Assembly: GCF_018918145.1 (NCBI RefSeq)
Contig: NZ_JAHLPX010000001.1
Location: 1 to 64,000 of the forward strand
Direction of reading: 5' to 3'
DNA from: Anaerotignum sp. MSJ-24
Lineage (GTDB): Bacteria > Bacillota > Clostridia > Lachnospirales > Anaerotignaceae
Length of the DNA: 64,000 nt
Below the pieces are notes generated by a model. It searched no databases. It was given only the letters and a program-made list of their open reading frames with translations, and was not told the DNA's origin. The position numbers and the translations under genes are program-made. This document shows positions 24,223 through 32,037 of this stretch, in pieces (positions within the stretch are counted from its first letter, which is position 1; every line of letters starts with the position of its first letter).

Positions 24223-25383
24223 ATGACAGATGAGGAAAGAGTACTTGCTCTGATTGACCTTGATGCACTTGAATATAATATCAAGAGTATCAGAAAAAAA
24301 ACACCCGAAGGCACGGGAATAATAGGAGTTATAAAAGCAGATGCCTATGGACACGGTTCGGTTGAGGTGGCACAGGTATTGCTCGAAAACGGTGCGGACT
24401 GGTTTGCGGTTGCGGTTGTTGACGAAGGACTTAATCTCAGAAAGCATGGAATAAATGCTCCGATACTTCTTCTCGGATATACGCCTGAGCTTCGTTTTGA
24501 GGATGTAATAAATAACGGCTTTATTCAGACCATGTATTCATATGAAATGGCTGAAAAGCTTTCAAAAACTGCCGTAAGATTAGGCAAAACGGCAGTTGTA
24601 CATATAAAAATAGATACCGGTATGGGAAGAATAGGCTATCGTGTAAATGATGAGGCGGCAGACGAAATTGTCAGAATATCAAAGCTTCCCGGTATTGAAG
24701 TAAACGGTATGTTCACTCATTTTGCGGCTTCCGATGAGGCAGATAAGGCATACACAAATATGCAGTTTGAGCGTTTTATGAAAATGGACAAAATGCTCAA
24801 GGACAGAGGACTTAATATACCCGTCAGACATGCGGCAAACTCTGCGGCTATAATGGATATTGATTCCATGATGCTCAATATGGTTCGTCCGGGCATAATT
24901 CTTTACGGAGCTTATCCTTCCGACGAGGTTGTTAAGGAAAATCTTGATCTTCGTCCCGTTATGTCCATAAAAACTCATGTCAGCTTTGTAAAAGAGGTTG
25001 AAAAGGGCGACTGCATAAGCTACGGAAGAACATATACAGCACCGGATAAGAGAAAAATCGCAACAATTCCCGTTGGCTATGCGGACGGCTTTATAAGAGC
25101 CTATGCAAAGGACGGAAAGGTGCTTATAAAGGGTAAGTTTGCACCGATAGTCGGAAGAATCTGCATGGATCAGTTTATGGTTGATGTTACGGATATTGAT
25201 GACGTAAAAATAAATGATGAAGTAGTCCTTATGGGAACACAGGGCGAAAACAGCATAACTGCCGATGACATTGCTAAGGCTTTGAATACAATAAATTATG
25301 AGGTATTCTGTACTCTTTCCAAGAGAGTACCTCGTCAGTACATAAGAAACGGTAAGGTTACGGAAACCGTTAAATATGTATAA
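24223..25383 (+). CDS. alr: Alanine racemase
   Basis: 386 residues. The PLP lysine is Lys38 in VIKADAYGHG, and the catalytic tyrosine of the C-terminal domain lies in SYGRTYTA (about residue 268). RICMDQFMVDVT is also conserved. The enzyme makes D-alanine for peptidoglycan. It follows the lipoprotein gene by 14 bp and precedes mazF, as in other Firmicutes. Confidence 0.95.
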   Translation: MTDEERVLALIDLDALEYNIKSIRKKTPEGTGIIGVIKADAYGHGSVEVAQVLLENGADWFAVAVVDEGLNLRKHGINAPILLLGYTPELRFEDVINNGFIQTMYSYEMAEKLSKTAVRLGKTAVVHIKIDTGMGRIGYRVNDEAADEIVRISKLPGIEVNGMFTHFAASDEADKAYTNMQFERFMKMDKMLKDRGLNIPVRHAANSAAIMDIDSMMLNMVRPGIILYGAYPSDEVVKENLDLRPVMSIKTHVSFVKEVEKGDCISYGRTYTAPDKRKIATIPVGYADGFIRAYAKDGKVLIKGKFAPIVGRICMDQFMVDVTDIDDVKINDEVVLMGTQGENSITADDIAKALNTINYEVFCTLSKRVPRQYIRNGKVTETVKYV

Positions 25384-25505
25384 TAGCTTTTTTAAAGGGC
25401 AATAATACCTGCTGAAGATAGTTGAAGTGCAGGTACATAGACAAAATAAAAAAGCATTACATACCGCTCAACTATTTTTAATATGCAGGCGGAGAGTGAA
25501 TTGAG

Positions 25506-25850
25506 ATGACAGTTGCCAGGGGAGATATATTTTATGCCGACCTATCACCTGTTGTAGGTTCAGAACAGGGCGGAATACGACCTGTGCTTATAATACAGAA
25601 CAATATGGGAAATAAATACAGTCCTACGGTTATATGTGCGGCTATTACATCACAGATAAATAAGGCTAAACTGCCTACACATATCGAAATTTCAGCCGAA
25701 AAATATTCGCTGGTCAAGGATTCGGTTGTTCTTCTTGAGCAGATAAGAACGATAGATAAAAAACGACTGAGAGAAAAAATATGCACGACGGACAATGCTT
25801 TTATGATGATGATAAACAAGGCGTTATGTATCAGCTTGGGAATATTATGA
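25506..25850 (+). CDS. mazF: MazF/EndoA-type mRNA interferase, no antitoxin gene seen
   Basis: 114 residues, very close to B. subtilis Ndo[30 protein letters not shown], the catalytic Arg/Thr region AAITSQ and [13 protein letters not shown] are intact. NdoA cuts mRNA at UACAU. In Bacillus the antitoxin gene ndoAI lies between alr and mazF. Here the 122-bp gap after alr has no ORF with start and ribosome site, so the toxin stands alone or has a remote antitoxin. The start follows GGCGGAGAG. Confidence 0.9.
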   Translation: MTVARGDIFYADLSPVVGSEQGGIRPVLIIQNNMGNKYSPTVICAAITSQINKAKLPTHIEISAEKYSLVKDSVVLLEQIRTIDKKRLREKICTTDNAFMMMINKALCISLGIL

Positions 25851-25859
25851 ATAAAAATC

Positions 25860-25892
25860 AAGACTCACAGAGCGAAATCTGTGGGTCTTTTT
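25860..25892 (+). terminator. Rho-independent terminator after mazF
   Basis: AAGACTCACAGA (25860-25871) and TCTGTGGGTCTT (25878-25889) form a 12-bp stem with one wobble, followed by TTTG. Confidence 0.85.
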
Positions 25893-26008
25893 GTGTTTAT
25901 AGGACAAAAGCAGACAAAAAGTTTTACAAATGTAAATGCAATATATGTCGAAAATAGATAACTAAAAAATTAACAAAATATGTATATAGAAATATTTAAA
26001 TTTCAAAC

Positions 26009-26270
26009 GATGTTGCTCCTGTTATAGTAAATGGCAGAACTTTGGTTTCCATTAGAATAGTAACAGAAACTCTTGGCGGCGAAGTTGTTGGAATGATGCA
26101 ACAAAGACAGTTACTCTTAAAATAGATGGTAAGGAAATAACAATGACAATAGACAAGGTACTTGAAGCATACGGTGTTGCACCACAGATAATGAATGACC
26201 GTACATATGTACCAATCAGATTGGTTGTTGACGAAATTGGTGCAGAAGTAAACTGGAATGGTTCACTGCA
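26009..26270 (+). pseudogene. Remnant of a copper-amine-oxidase-type (stalk) domain
   Basis: Translation gives the usual repeated pattern NGRTLVSIRIVTETLGGEVV and then, after a one-base shift near 26085 (the T of an expected TGG is missing), NDATKTVTLKIDGKEITMTI, then NDRTYVPIRLVVDEIGAEVNWN. There is no start or signal peptide. This domain is common in secreted Clostridial proteins. The fragment then runs directly into MATE-type sequence, so a deletion has joined two broken genes. Confidence 0.65.
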
Positions 26271-26912
26271 AAAGAAAATTATGGGAATTGCTTTACCTAA
26301 TGGCATTGAAAACGGTGTACATCAGCTTGTTAAGGTTGCACTTTCAAGTATGGTTGCTTTATTCGGCACATATCAGATTGCCGCAAACGGTATGGCACAG
26401 AGTATATGGTCATTGGCCTCGATAATGGGATTGCAATGGCTCCTGTTTATACAACGGTAATAGGGCAGTGCATGGGTGCAAGAGACATTGATTCAGCAAA
26501 TTTTTATTTTAAAAAGCTTAATAAAATAACTTTTGTGTTGTCTGTACTCTGGAATGCTCTTGTTTTTGCAATAACACCGTTGATTATAAAATATTCGGCT
26601 ATTTCGTCAGAGGCAAAATCCCTTGTTATATGGCTTGTTCTTATTAACAATATTTTTAACGGACTGTTTTATCCGTTTGCCGGTTCGCTCGGAAACGGTC
26701 TGCGTGCTGCCGGAGATGTAAAGTTTACAATGATTACTTCCGTAACGCTGACCATTGCGGCAAGACTTGCTTTTTCGGCATTGTTCGGCTTGGTGCTTGG
26801 ATGGGGTGTAATAGGTATTGCGATAGGAATGAGTATGGATCTTGTATTTCGTGGTATTATATTTATCAGAAGGTATCATTCAAAGAAGTGGACTAAGTTC
26901 TGTCTGATATAA
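26271..26912 (+). pseudogene. Decayed MATE-family efflux transporter (C-terminal half)
   Basis: The first part reads ALPNGIENGVHQLVKVALSS and FGTYQIAANGMAQSI, typical of the second half of MATE transporters. The frame then shifts near 26410-26440, and the remaining six-helix part (IAMAPVYTTVIGQCMGARD to the end at 26912) continues in another frame. The N-terminal half is absent. No functional product is expected, although the 3' portion is open for 168 codons. Confidence 0.7.
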
Positions 26913-26931
26913 AAGAATAATGATATATAAA

Positions 26932-26960
26932 AAAGGCTTGGAGCAATTTCCAAGCCTTTA
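26932..26960. terminator. Terminator between the MATE remnant and rpsT
   Basis: AAAGGCTTGGA (26932-26942) and TCCAAGCCTTT (26949-26959) form an 11-bp stem with A and T runs on both sides, suited to end the minus-strand rpsT transcript. Confidence 0.8.
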
Positions 26961-26998
26961 ATATCATGATATTAAGAAATATTGTCTTTAACGACGCA

Positions 26999-27259
26999 TT
27001 ACATAGCGTTGTAAAGTCTCTGGATTGTTGATTTTCTTCTTGCAGCAGCATTCTTGTGGAAGATTCCCTTTGTGTATGCTCTGTCGATAGCAGCGATAGC
27101 TTCTTTGCAAGCTACCTCAGCAGCAGCCTTGTCGCCTGCAGCGATAGCAAGCTGAGCCTTCTTAACAGCTGTCTTTGTAGCTGATTTGATCATTTTATTT
27201 CTTAATGTTTTCTTTGAGATTACTTTAATTCTTTTCTTTGCTGATTTAATGTTAGCCAA
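26999..27259 (-). CDS. rpsT: 30S ribosomal protein S20
   Basis: 86 residues, Lys/Ala-rich and helical, beginning ANIKSAKKRIKV and ending STIQRLYNAM, the normal S20 pattern. The start codon is TTG at 27257-27259 behind AGGAGG. S20 binds 16S rRNA early in 30S assembly. It is a single-gene unit with its own strong promoter and a leader of about 128 nt that can fold. Confidence 0.97.
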   Translation of the reverse strand: MANIKSAKKRIKVISKKTLRNKMIKSATKTAVKKAQLAIAAGDKAAAEVACKEAIAAIDRAYTKGIFHKNAAARRKSTIQRLYNAM

Positions 27260-27388
27260 CGTTATTTCCTCCTAAAATAAGCTTATTAAAATTTTTTTCG
27301 TTTGATATTGGGGAATATCACTTACTTTGACCACTGATAAGCACCACGGCCGAGTGTGCTTTCCATAGGGTTGCGGTCAAATCAACAG
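27260..27388 (-). promoter_or_regulatory. Structured 5' leader of rpsT
   Basis: On the minus strand a TTTGACC/GGTCAAA stem (27326-27332 with 27375-27381) encloses an AAGCAC/GTGCTT hairpin (27339-27344 / 27356-27361). A second hairpin, GATATT/AATATC with a four-base loop, lies at 27304-27319, before the ribosome site. Ribosomal-protein leaders of this size often bind their own product. I recognise no named family. Confidence 0.5.
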
Positions 27389-27393
27389 CTAAT

Positions 27394-27422
27394 ATTGTAA
27401 ACCAATAACAATTATAAGTCAA
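27394..27422 (-). promoter_or_regulatory. Promoter of rpsT
   Basis: On the minus strand: TTGACT (27417-27422), 17 bp, TACAAT (27394-27399). Confidence 0.75.
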
Positions 27423-27501
27423 TGAATATCTGTAAATTTTAGCGGAAAAATATTAAAAAACGCAAAATTCTTTTTATATTATAGCATAGGAGGCAGATAT
27501 T

Positions 27502-28476
27502 TTGAATAAAACAAATAAAATTTCCGTAAGAACAGACCTTGCCATGGAGGCCTGTGAGCTTTTGAGCAAGGAAGAAACTTATAAAGGTATAGAAACAGAA
27601 ATGAAAAGAACGGACGGAATAGAGATAACAACGGTAAGGATAACAAACGACAATGCTGCAGAGGCGGTAGGAAAGCCGAAGGGAACATATATAAGTATTG
27701 AGGCAGATAAAATGAAGGGTGCAGATGCGGATTTCAGACAGAAAGTTATAGAAATAACAGCCGATATGCTCAAAACGGTTCTGAATTCCGACAGAGAGAA
27801 AAATATTCTTGTGGCAGGACTCGGCAACAGATATATAACACCGGATTCTTTGGGACCTAAGGTTGTGGCAAAGATACTTGTCACAAGGCATATAAGAGAT
27901 ACGCTTTCCGATAAAATAGACGACAGTGTTGCGTCTGTTGCGGCGATAGCTCCGGGAGTAATGGGCATAACCGGCATAGAAACGGCGGAGATATTGAAGG
28001 GTATAATCGAAAGAATAAAGCCCGATGCAGTCATTGCCATAGATGCACTTGCGGCAAGAAGAACAAGCAGAATAAATTCGGTCATACAGATTGCCGACAG
28101 CGGAATTTCTCCAGGTTCGGGAGTAGGCAACAAAAGAATGCTGCTTAATGAAGAAAGCCTTGGCGTTCCTGTTATCGGCATAGGCGTTCCGACGGTTGTT
28201 TCTGCGGCAACGCTCGTTAATGACTCAATGGAAAGGATACTTTACGCAATGGCAGAGGCATCGGAGGAAAAGCTGTTTTATAACACATTGAACAATCTCG
28301 GCGATGAAAGAGAGGCGTTGATAGCGGAATTGCTTGAGCCTTATGCTGAAAATATGTTTGTTACACCGAAGGAGGTTGATGAGGTTATAGAACGACTTGC
28401 CGAAATTATTTCAAATGCAATAAATATCGCTGTACATCCGGCACTTACAAAAGAAGATATTAACAAATATGTATGA
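27502..28476 (+). CDS. gpr: Spore germination protease GPR
   Basis: 324 residues. The family pattern is clear: VRTDLAMEACEL near the N-terminus, where the zymogen is auto-processed, GLGNRYITPDSLGPKV near residue 112, and GISPGSGVGNKR near 200. GPR degrades small acid-soluble spore proteins during germination, so the organism forms spores or recently did. The start is TTG after AGGAGG. It lies alone, divergent from rpsT. Confidence 0.95.
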   Translation: MNKTNKISVRTDLAMEACELLSKEETYKGIETEMKRTDGIEITTVRITNDNAAEAVGKPKGTYISIEADKMKGADADFRQKVIEITADMLKTVLNSDREKNILVAGLGNRYITPDSLGPKVVAKILVTRHIRDTLSDKIDDSVASVAAIAPGVMGITGIETAEILKGIIERIKPDAVIAIDALAARRTSRINSVIQIADSGISPGSGVGNKRMLLNEESLGVPVIGIGVPTVVSAATLVNDSMERILYAMAEASEEKLFYNTLNNLGDEREALIAELLEPYAENMFVTPKEVDEVIERLAEIISNAINIAVHPALTKEDINKYV

Positions 28477-28602
28477 AATATTTATATAATTCATGCTTTT
28501 TGTGGCATAAACATAATGCTTGCAATAATCGGAAAATTAAAATATAATATAAAAATGTGTGTATACAATTTAATAAATTAAAATAACAAAAGGGTGAGAA
28601 AT

Positions 28603-29565
28603 ATGAATAAATTCAAAAAAATTTCTGCGATTTTGACTTCGTCACTTCTTGTTTTTGCGGCAGCAGGCTGCAGCTCTGACAGCAATACGGTTGCGGATAT
28701 TGTAAGCAAAACCGAGGCACTCGAAAATTATAAGGGTTCGGTTACACTCAGCACCGAGCTTAATTATCAGGGAAATGCAACAGAGCTTAAAATGGAGAGC
28801 CTTTTGGATTATAACAAAGAACCATTTTTTGCCCATACTTCCATAACAACATCAACAAAGGAAGGCGAAAGTGCGGAAAACTCTTATACATCTGATATGT
28901 ATTTACAGACTGTTGACGGAGTGAACACAGCTTATGCCGGATATAACGGCGTATGGTATAAACAGCAGGTAGAAACAGATGATTTTACTTATTCTGTTTC
29001 ACAGTACAATCCTGTTGAAAACGGACTTCTTTTCATTAAATCGGCATCGGGACTTCAGAATATGGGTTCTGAGCAGTATAACGGAATGGACGTTGACCGT
29101 TTTGAAGGAACAATACCTGCCGATATGCTTTCGGATGTAATGGAAACCTCAGGAGCAATAGGCCTTATAGGAACATCTATTGACGCTTCATATTATAAGA
29201 ATACGGCTGACCAGAAGGTATCAATATTTGTAAATGAAGAAGGAGTAATAGTAGGTTATAGCTTAGACCTTACAGACCTTGTTTCAAGCCTTCTTTCGGT
29301 TCTTTACGAAACAAACGGTATTTCCGATGACCAGCAGATTATCACAGCAAATAAATATATGTGCGAAGGAACAGTAACCGAATATAATAAGGGCGTTGAC
29401 ACAACGCTTTCGGATGATGCACAGAATGCCATTGAAATGCCGGCTGTAACGGCTTCGAATTCATCGGATTCATCATCGGACGGAGCACAGACAGATACAG
29501 CGGCAGACGGCACGGATAACACAACAGATAATTCGGAAAACACAACAAATGCAAGTGCTGAATAA
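28603..29565 (+). CDS. Lipoprotein of unknown function
   Basis: 320 residues. The signal peptide ends in lipobox FAAAGC (Cys23). The mature part is beta-rich (LENYKGSVTLSTELNY, NGVWYKQQVE, MDVDRFEGTI) and resembles the LolA/LppX-like lipoprotein folds (DUF6612-type) common in Clostridia; this placement is tentative. The last 50 residues are a Ser/Thr/Asp-rich disordered tail. ATG 28603 is used rather than the GTG at 28594, which overlaps the ribosome site. It lies 34 bp before the ABC-F gene. Confidence 0.65.
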   Translation: MNKFKKISAILTSSLLVFAAAGCSSDSNTVADIVSKTEALENYKGSVTLSTELNYQGNATELKMESLLDYNKEPFFAHTSITTSTKEGESAENSYTSDMYLQTVDGVNTAYAGYNGVWYKQQVETDDFTYSVSQYNPVENGLLFIKSASGLQNMGSEQYNGMDVDRFEGTIPADMLSDVMETSGAIGLIGTSIDASYYKNTADQKVSIFVNEEGVIVGYSLDLTDLVSSLLSVLYETNGISDDQQIITANKYMCEGTVTEYNKGVDTTLSDDAQNAIEMPAVTASNSSDSSSDGAQTDTAADGTDNTTDNSENTTNASAE

Positions 29566-29599
29566 TTACAAAGGATAAATATATAGGAGAAAATAATTT

Positions 29600-31219
29600 A
29601 TGATTAGTGCAAATGACGTATCTTTACAGTATGGCGGCAGAGTTCTTTTTAAGGATGTAAACGTAACATTTTCAAAGGGCAACTGCTATGGCATTATCGG
29701 TGCAAACGGTGCCGGAAAATCAACCTTCCTCAAAATTCTTGCCGGAGATATTGAGCCCAATACAGGCTCGGTAACAATAACACCCGGTGAGCGTATGGCT
29801 GTTCTCAGACAGGACCATTTCATGTTTGATGATTTTGAGGTTATCAAATGCGTTCTTTACGGACATAAACGTCTTTATGAAATAATGGAAGAAAAGGAAG
29901 CTCTTTATTCAAAGCCCGATTTCAACGATGAGGACGGAATAAAGGTTTCCGAGCTTGAAGGCGAGTTTGCGGAGCTTGACGGTTGGTCGGCGGAATCAAA
30001 TGCGGAAATCCTTCTTAACGGTCTTGGAATTACAAACGAATTCCACTATGCAAAGATGAGTGAGCTTACAGGTAACCAGAAGGTTAAGGTTCTTCTTGCA
30101 CAGGCTCTTTTCGGAAATCCTGATATACTTCTTCTCGACGAGCCTACTAACCACCTTGACCTTGCATCTATCAACTGGCTTGAGGATTTCCTTCTTGACT
30201 TTGAAAACACTGTAATCGTTGTATCGCATGACCGTCACTTCCTTAATACAGTATGTACGCATACAGCCGATATTGACTTCGGTAAGATAACAATGTATGT
30301 CGGAAACTACGATTTCTGGTATGAATATTCACAGATGGTTGACCGTCAGATAAAGGATCAGAATAAGCGTGCAGAGCAGAAGATTAAAGAGCTCACAGAG
30401 TTCATTCAGAGATTCTCTGCAAATGCATCTAAGTCAAAACAGGCAACAAGCCGTAAAAAGCTTCTCGATAACCTTCAGATGGATACATTAAGAATTTCTT
30501 CAAGACGTTATCCCTTCTGCAGCTTCAAGCAGGACAGAGAGGTAGGAAACGATGTTCTTGAAGTTAAGGGCATTTCAAAGACAATCAACGGCAAAAAGGT
30601 GCTTAATGATGTAAGCTTTATCGTTATGCCTAATGACAAAATTGCTTTCGTAGGCGATGATGAAATTGCAAGAACAACTCTTTTCCAGATTCTCTGCGGA
30701 GAGATGGAACCGGACGAAGGAACTTATAAATGGGGTGTAACAACAAGTACATCATATTTCCCTAAGGACAATTCAAAATATTTCGATGACTGCACAGATT
30801 CACTTGTAGAATGGTTAAGACCATATGCAAAGGAAGGCGAGCGTTATGATTCAGACATTAGAGGCTGGCTCGGAAGAATGTTATTCAGCGGTGAGGAATC
30901 ACTTAAGCCCGCTAATGTACTTTCAGGTGGTGAGCGTGTAAGATGTATGCTCTGCAAGATGATGATTTCCGGTGCGAATGTGCTTGTGCTTGACGAGCCT
31001 ACTAACCACCTCGACCTTGAAAGTATTCAGGCACTTAATAACGGACTTGTTGATTATAAGGGAACTATCCTCTTTGATTCACATGACCACCAGTTCGTTG
31101 AAACAATCGCAAACAGAATTATTGAAATTCTTCCCGGCGGTATAATCGACAGAAGAGAAACATATGACGAGTTCATCAAAAATGAAGGACTTATTGAGGT
31201 AAGAGAAAAATTAAAATAA
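29600..31219 (+). CDS. ABC-F family ATPase (YkpA/YbiT type)
   Basis: 539 residues with two ABC domains and no membrane part. Walker A GANGAGKST (near 36) and LLLDEPTNHLDLAS (near 180) are in the first half. The second half has LSGGERVRCML and LVLDEPTNHLDLES, but its P-loop region is changed (GDDEIARTT in place of GxxGxGKST). The linker between the domains is charged. ABC-F proteins act on the ribosome in translation control or antibiotic protection. The altered second P-loop is also seen in the YkpA/YbiT group. Two terminator-like repeats follow. Confidence 0.85.
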   Translation: MISANDVSLQYGGRVLFKDVNVTFSKGNCYGIIGANGAGKSTFLKILAGDIEPNTGSVTITPGERMAVLRQDHFMFDDFEVIKCVLYGHKRLYEIMEEKEALYSKPDFNDEDGIKVSELEGEFAELDGWSAESNAEILLNGLGITNEFHYAKMSELTGNQKVKVLLAQALFGNPDILLLDEPTNHLDLASINWLEDFLLDFENTVIVVSHDRHFLNTVCTHTADIDFGKITMYVGNYDFWYEYSQMVDRQIKDQNKRAEQKIKELTEFIQRFSANASKSKQATSRKKLLDNLQMDTLRISSRRYPFCSFKQDREVGNDVLEVKGISKTINGKKVLNDVSFIVMPNDKIAFVGDDEIARTTLFQILCGEMEPDEGTYKWGVTTSTSYFPKDNSKYFDDCTDSLVEWLRPYAKEGERYDSDIRGWLGRMLFSGEESLKPANVLSGGERVRCMLCKMMISGANVLVLDEPTNHLDLESIQALNNGLVDYKGTILFDSHDHQFVETIANRIIEILPGGIIDRRETYDEFIKNEGLIEVREKLK

Positions 31220-31221
31220 AA

Positions 31222-31359
31222 AGGCTCTTTGTCAAGAGTTGTTGTAAAGAAGGATAGAGAAAGAGAAAACTCAATCTCTATCCTTTTTAGTGGCTCTTTG
31301 TCAAGAGGTGGGGTAAAAAAGGATAGAGGAAGAGGAAACTCAACCTCTATCCTTTTTAG
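31222..31359 (+). repeat. Tandem duplication of a 69-bp terminator unit
   Basis: Copy 1 is 31222-31290 and copy 2 is 31291-31359; they differ at 7 of 69 positions. Each begins GGCTCTTTGTCAAGAG and ends in a hairpin plus CTTTTTAGT. The stem is GGATAGAGA/TCTCTATCC in copy 1 and GGATAGAGG/CCTCTATCC in copy 2, so an A-T pair has become G-C with pairing kept. Both should work as Rho-independent terminators for the ABC-F gene. Confidence 0.85.
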
Positions 31360-31449
31360 TTAAAGCGAAGAAAATACGATTTCTGAAATTATAAAAGTTC
31401 CGATACCCAAAAGCATTTCGTTTAATGAATTTAATTGCTAAATGGAGTC

Positions 31450-31478
31450 TTGGATAGATAAGTAATTTACGGTATAAT
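31450..31478 (+). promoter_or_regulatory. Promoter of the small membrane protein gene
   Basis: TTGGAT (31450-31455), 17 bp, TATAAT (31473-31478), 30 bp before the ATG. Confidence 0.6.
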
Positions 31479-31507
31479 AAAAAATAGAAATTTGTGGAGG
31501 TGTCATT

Positions 31508-31675
31508 ATGAAAAATATTATGTTTGGAAATAGTTTAATGCTTTTGGCAATTTTCTTGTTCATGTGGTGCGGCTTTACGAAATCAATGTATGCTCTTATG
31601 TGGGTTGCAATCGCATTGATTATAATAGGATTTATTATGGCGATTATCGGCTATATTAGCAAGGACAAGGAATAA
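31508..31675 (+). CDS. Small membrane protein, 55 residues
   Basis: ATG 31508 follows GGAGGTG at 8 nt spacing and a good promoter. The product has two hydrophobic helices (SLMLLAIFLFMWCGF and WVAIALIIIGFIMAIIGY) and a short charged end (SKDKE). Not recognised; function unknown. Promoter, ribosome site and clean helices make it a likely real gene. Confidence 0.6.
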   Translation: MKNIMFGNSLMLLAIFLFMWCGFTKSMYALMWVAIALIIIGFIMAIIGYISKDKE

Positions 31676-31759
31676 GTAAACTGATATTCTCAATGGTTTA
31701 TAATAAGAATACGAGCGGAGCAATTAATTTTTAATCTTATTGATTAATTAGGAGGAAAC

Positions 31760-31990
31760 ATGAAAACTCTTTACAATATTCTAAAATATGTCATTTATGC
31801 AAGCTTATATGTAATAGTAATAAAAACCGGTATGGATTTTTATGAGTATAAATGTTTTCCCAATCTGTACAGTTCTTATTCAGCTCCGTGGTATACAGAG
31901 GCATTACTGTATAGTGCGGCTTCTTTAGCGGTGATTATTGTTTGTGTTATTCTCAGAGTGTTTATCCGTAATAAGATGGATAAAAAGTAA
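31760..31990 (+). CDS. Small membrane protein, 76 residues
   Basis: Preceded by AGGAGG. Two hydrophobic segments (about residues 8-25 and 48-67) surround an aromatic polar loop (YEYKCFPNLYSSYSAPWY), and the C-terminus is basic (RNKMDKK). Not recognised. It follows the 55-residue gene by 84 bp and is closed by a strong terminator, so the two may form a small transcription unit. Confidence 0.6.
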   Translation: MKTLYNILKYVIYASLYVIVIKTGMDFYEYKCFPNLYSSYSAPWYTEALLYSAASLAVIIVCVILRVFIRNKMDKK

Positions 31991-31998
31991 AAGCACTT

Positions 31999-32034
31999 AA
32001 GGCTGCTGTTTCAAAAGATACAGCAGCCTTTTTC
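31999..32034. terminator. Bidirectional terminator
   Basis: AAGGCTGCTGT (31999-32009) and ACAGCAGCCTT (32020-32030), perfect 11-bp stem, then TTT. It separates two convergent genes. Confidence 0.85.
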
Positions 32035-32037
32035 ACA

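Noticed and set aside
26406-26912. Intact small transporter gene of 168 codons.
   Set aside because: It is only the second part of a MATE protein in a shifted frame, without a ribosome site or the first half.
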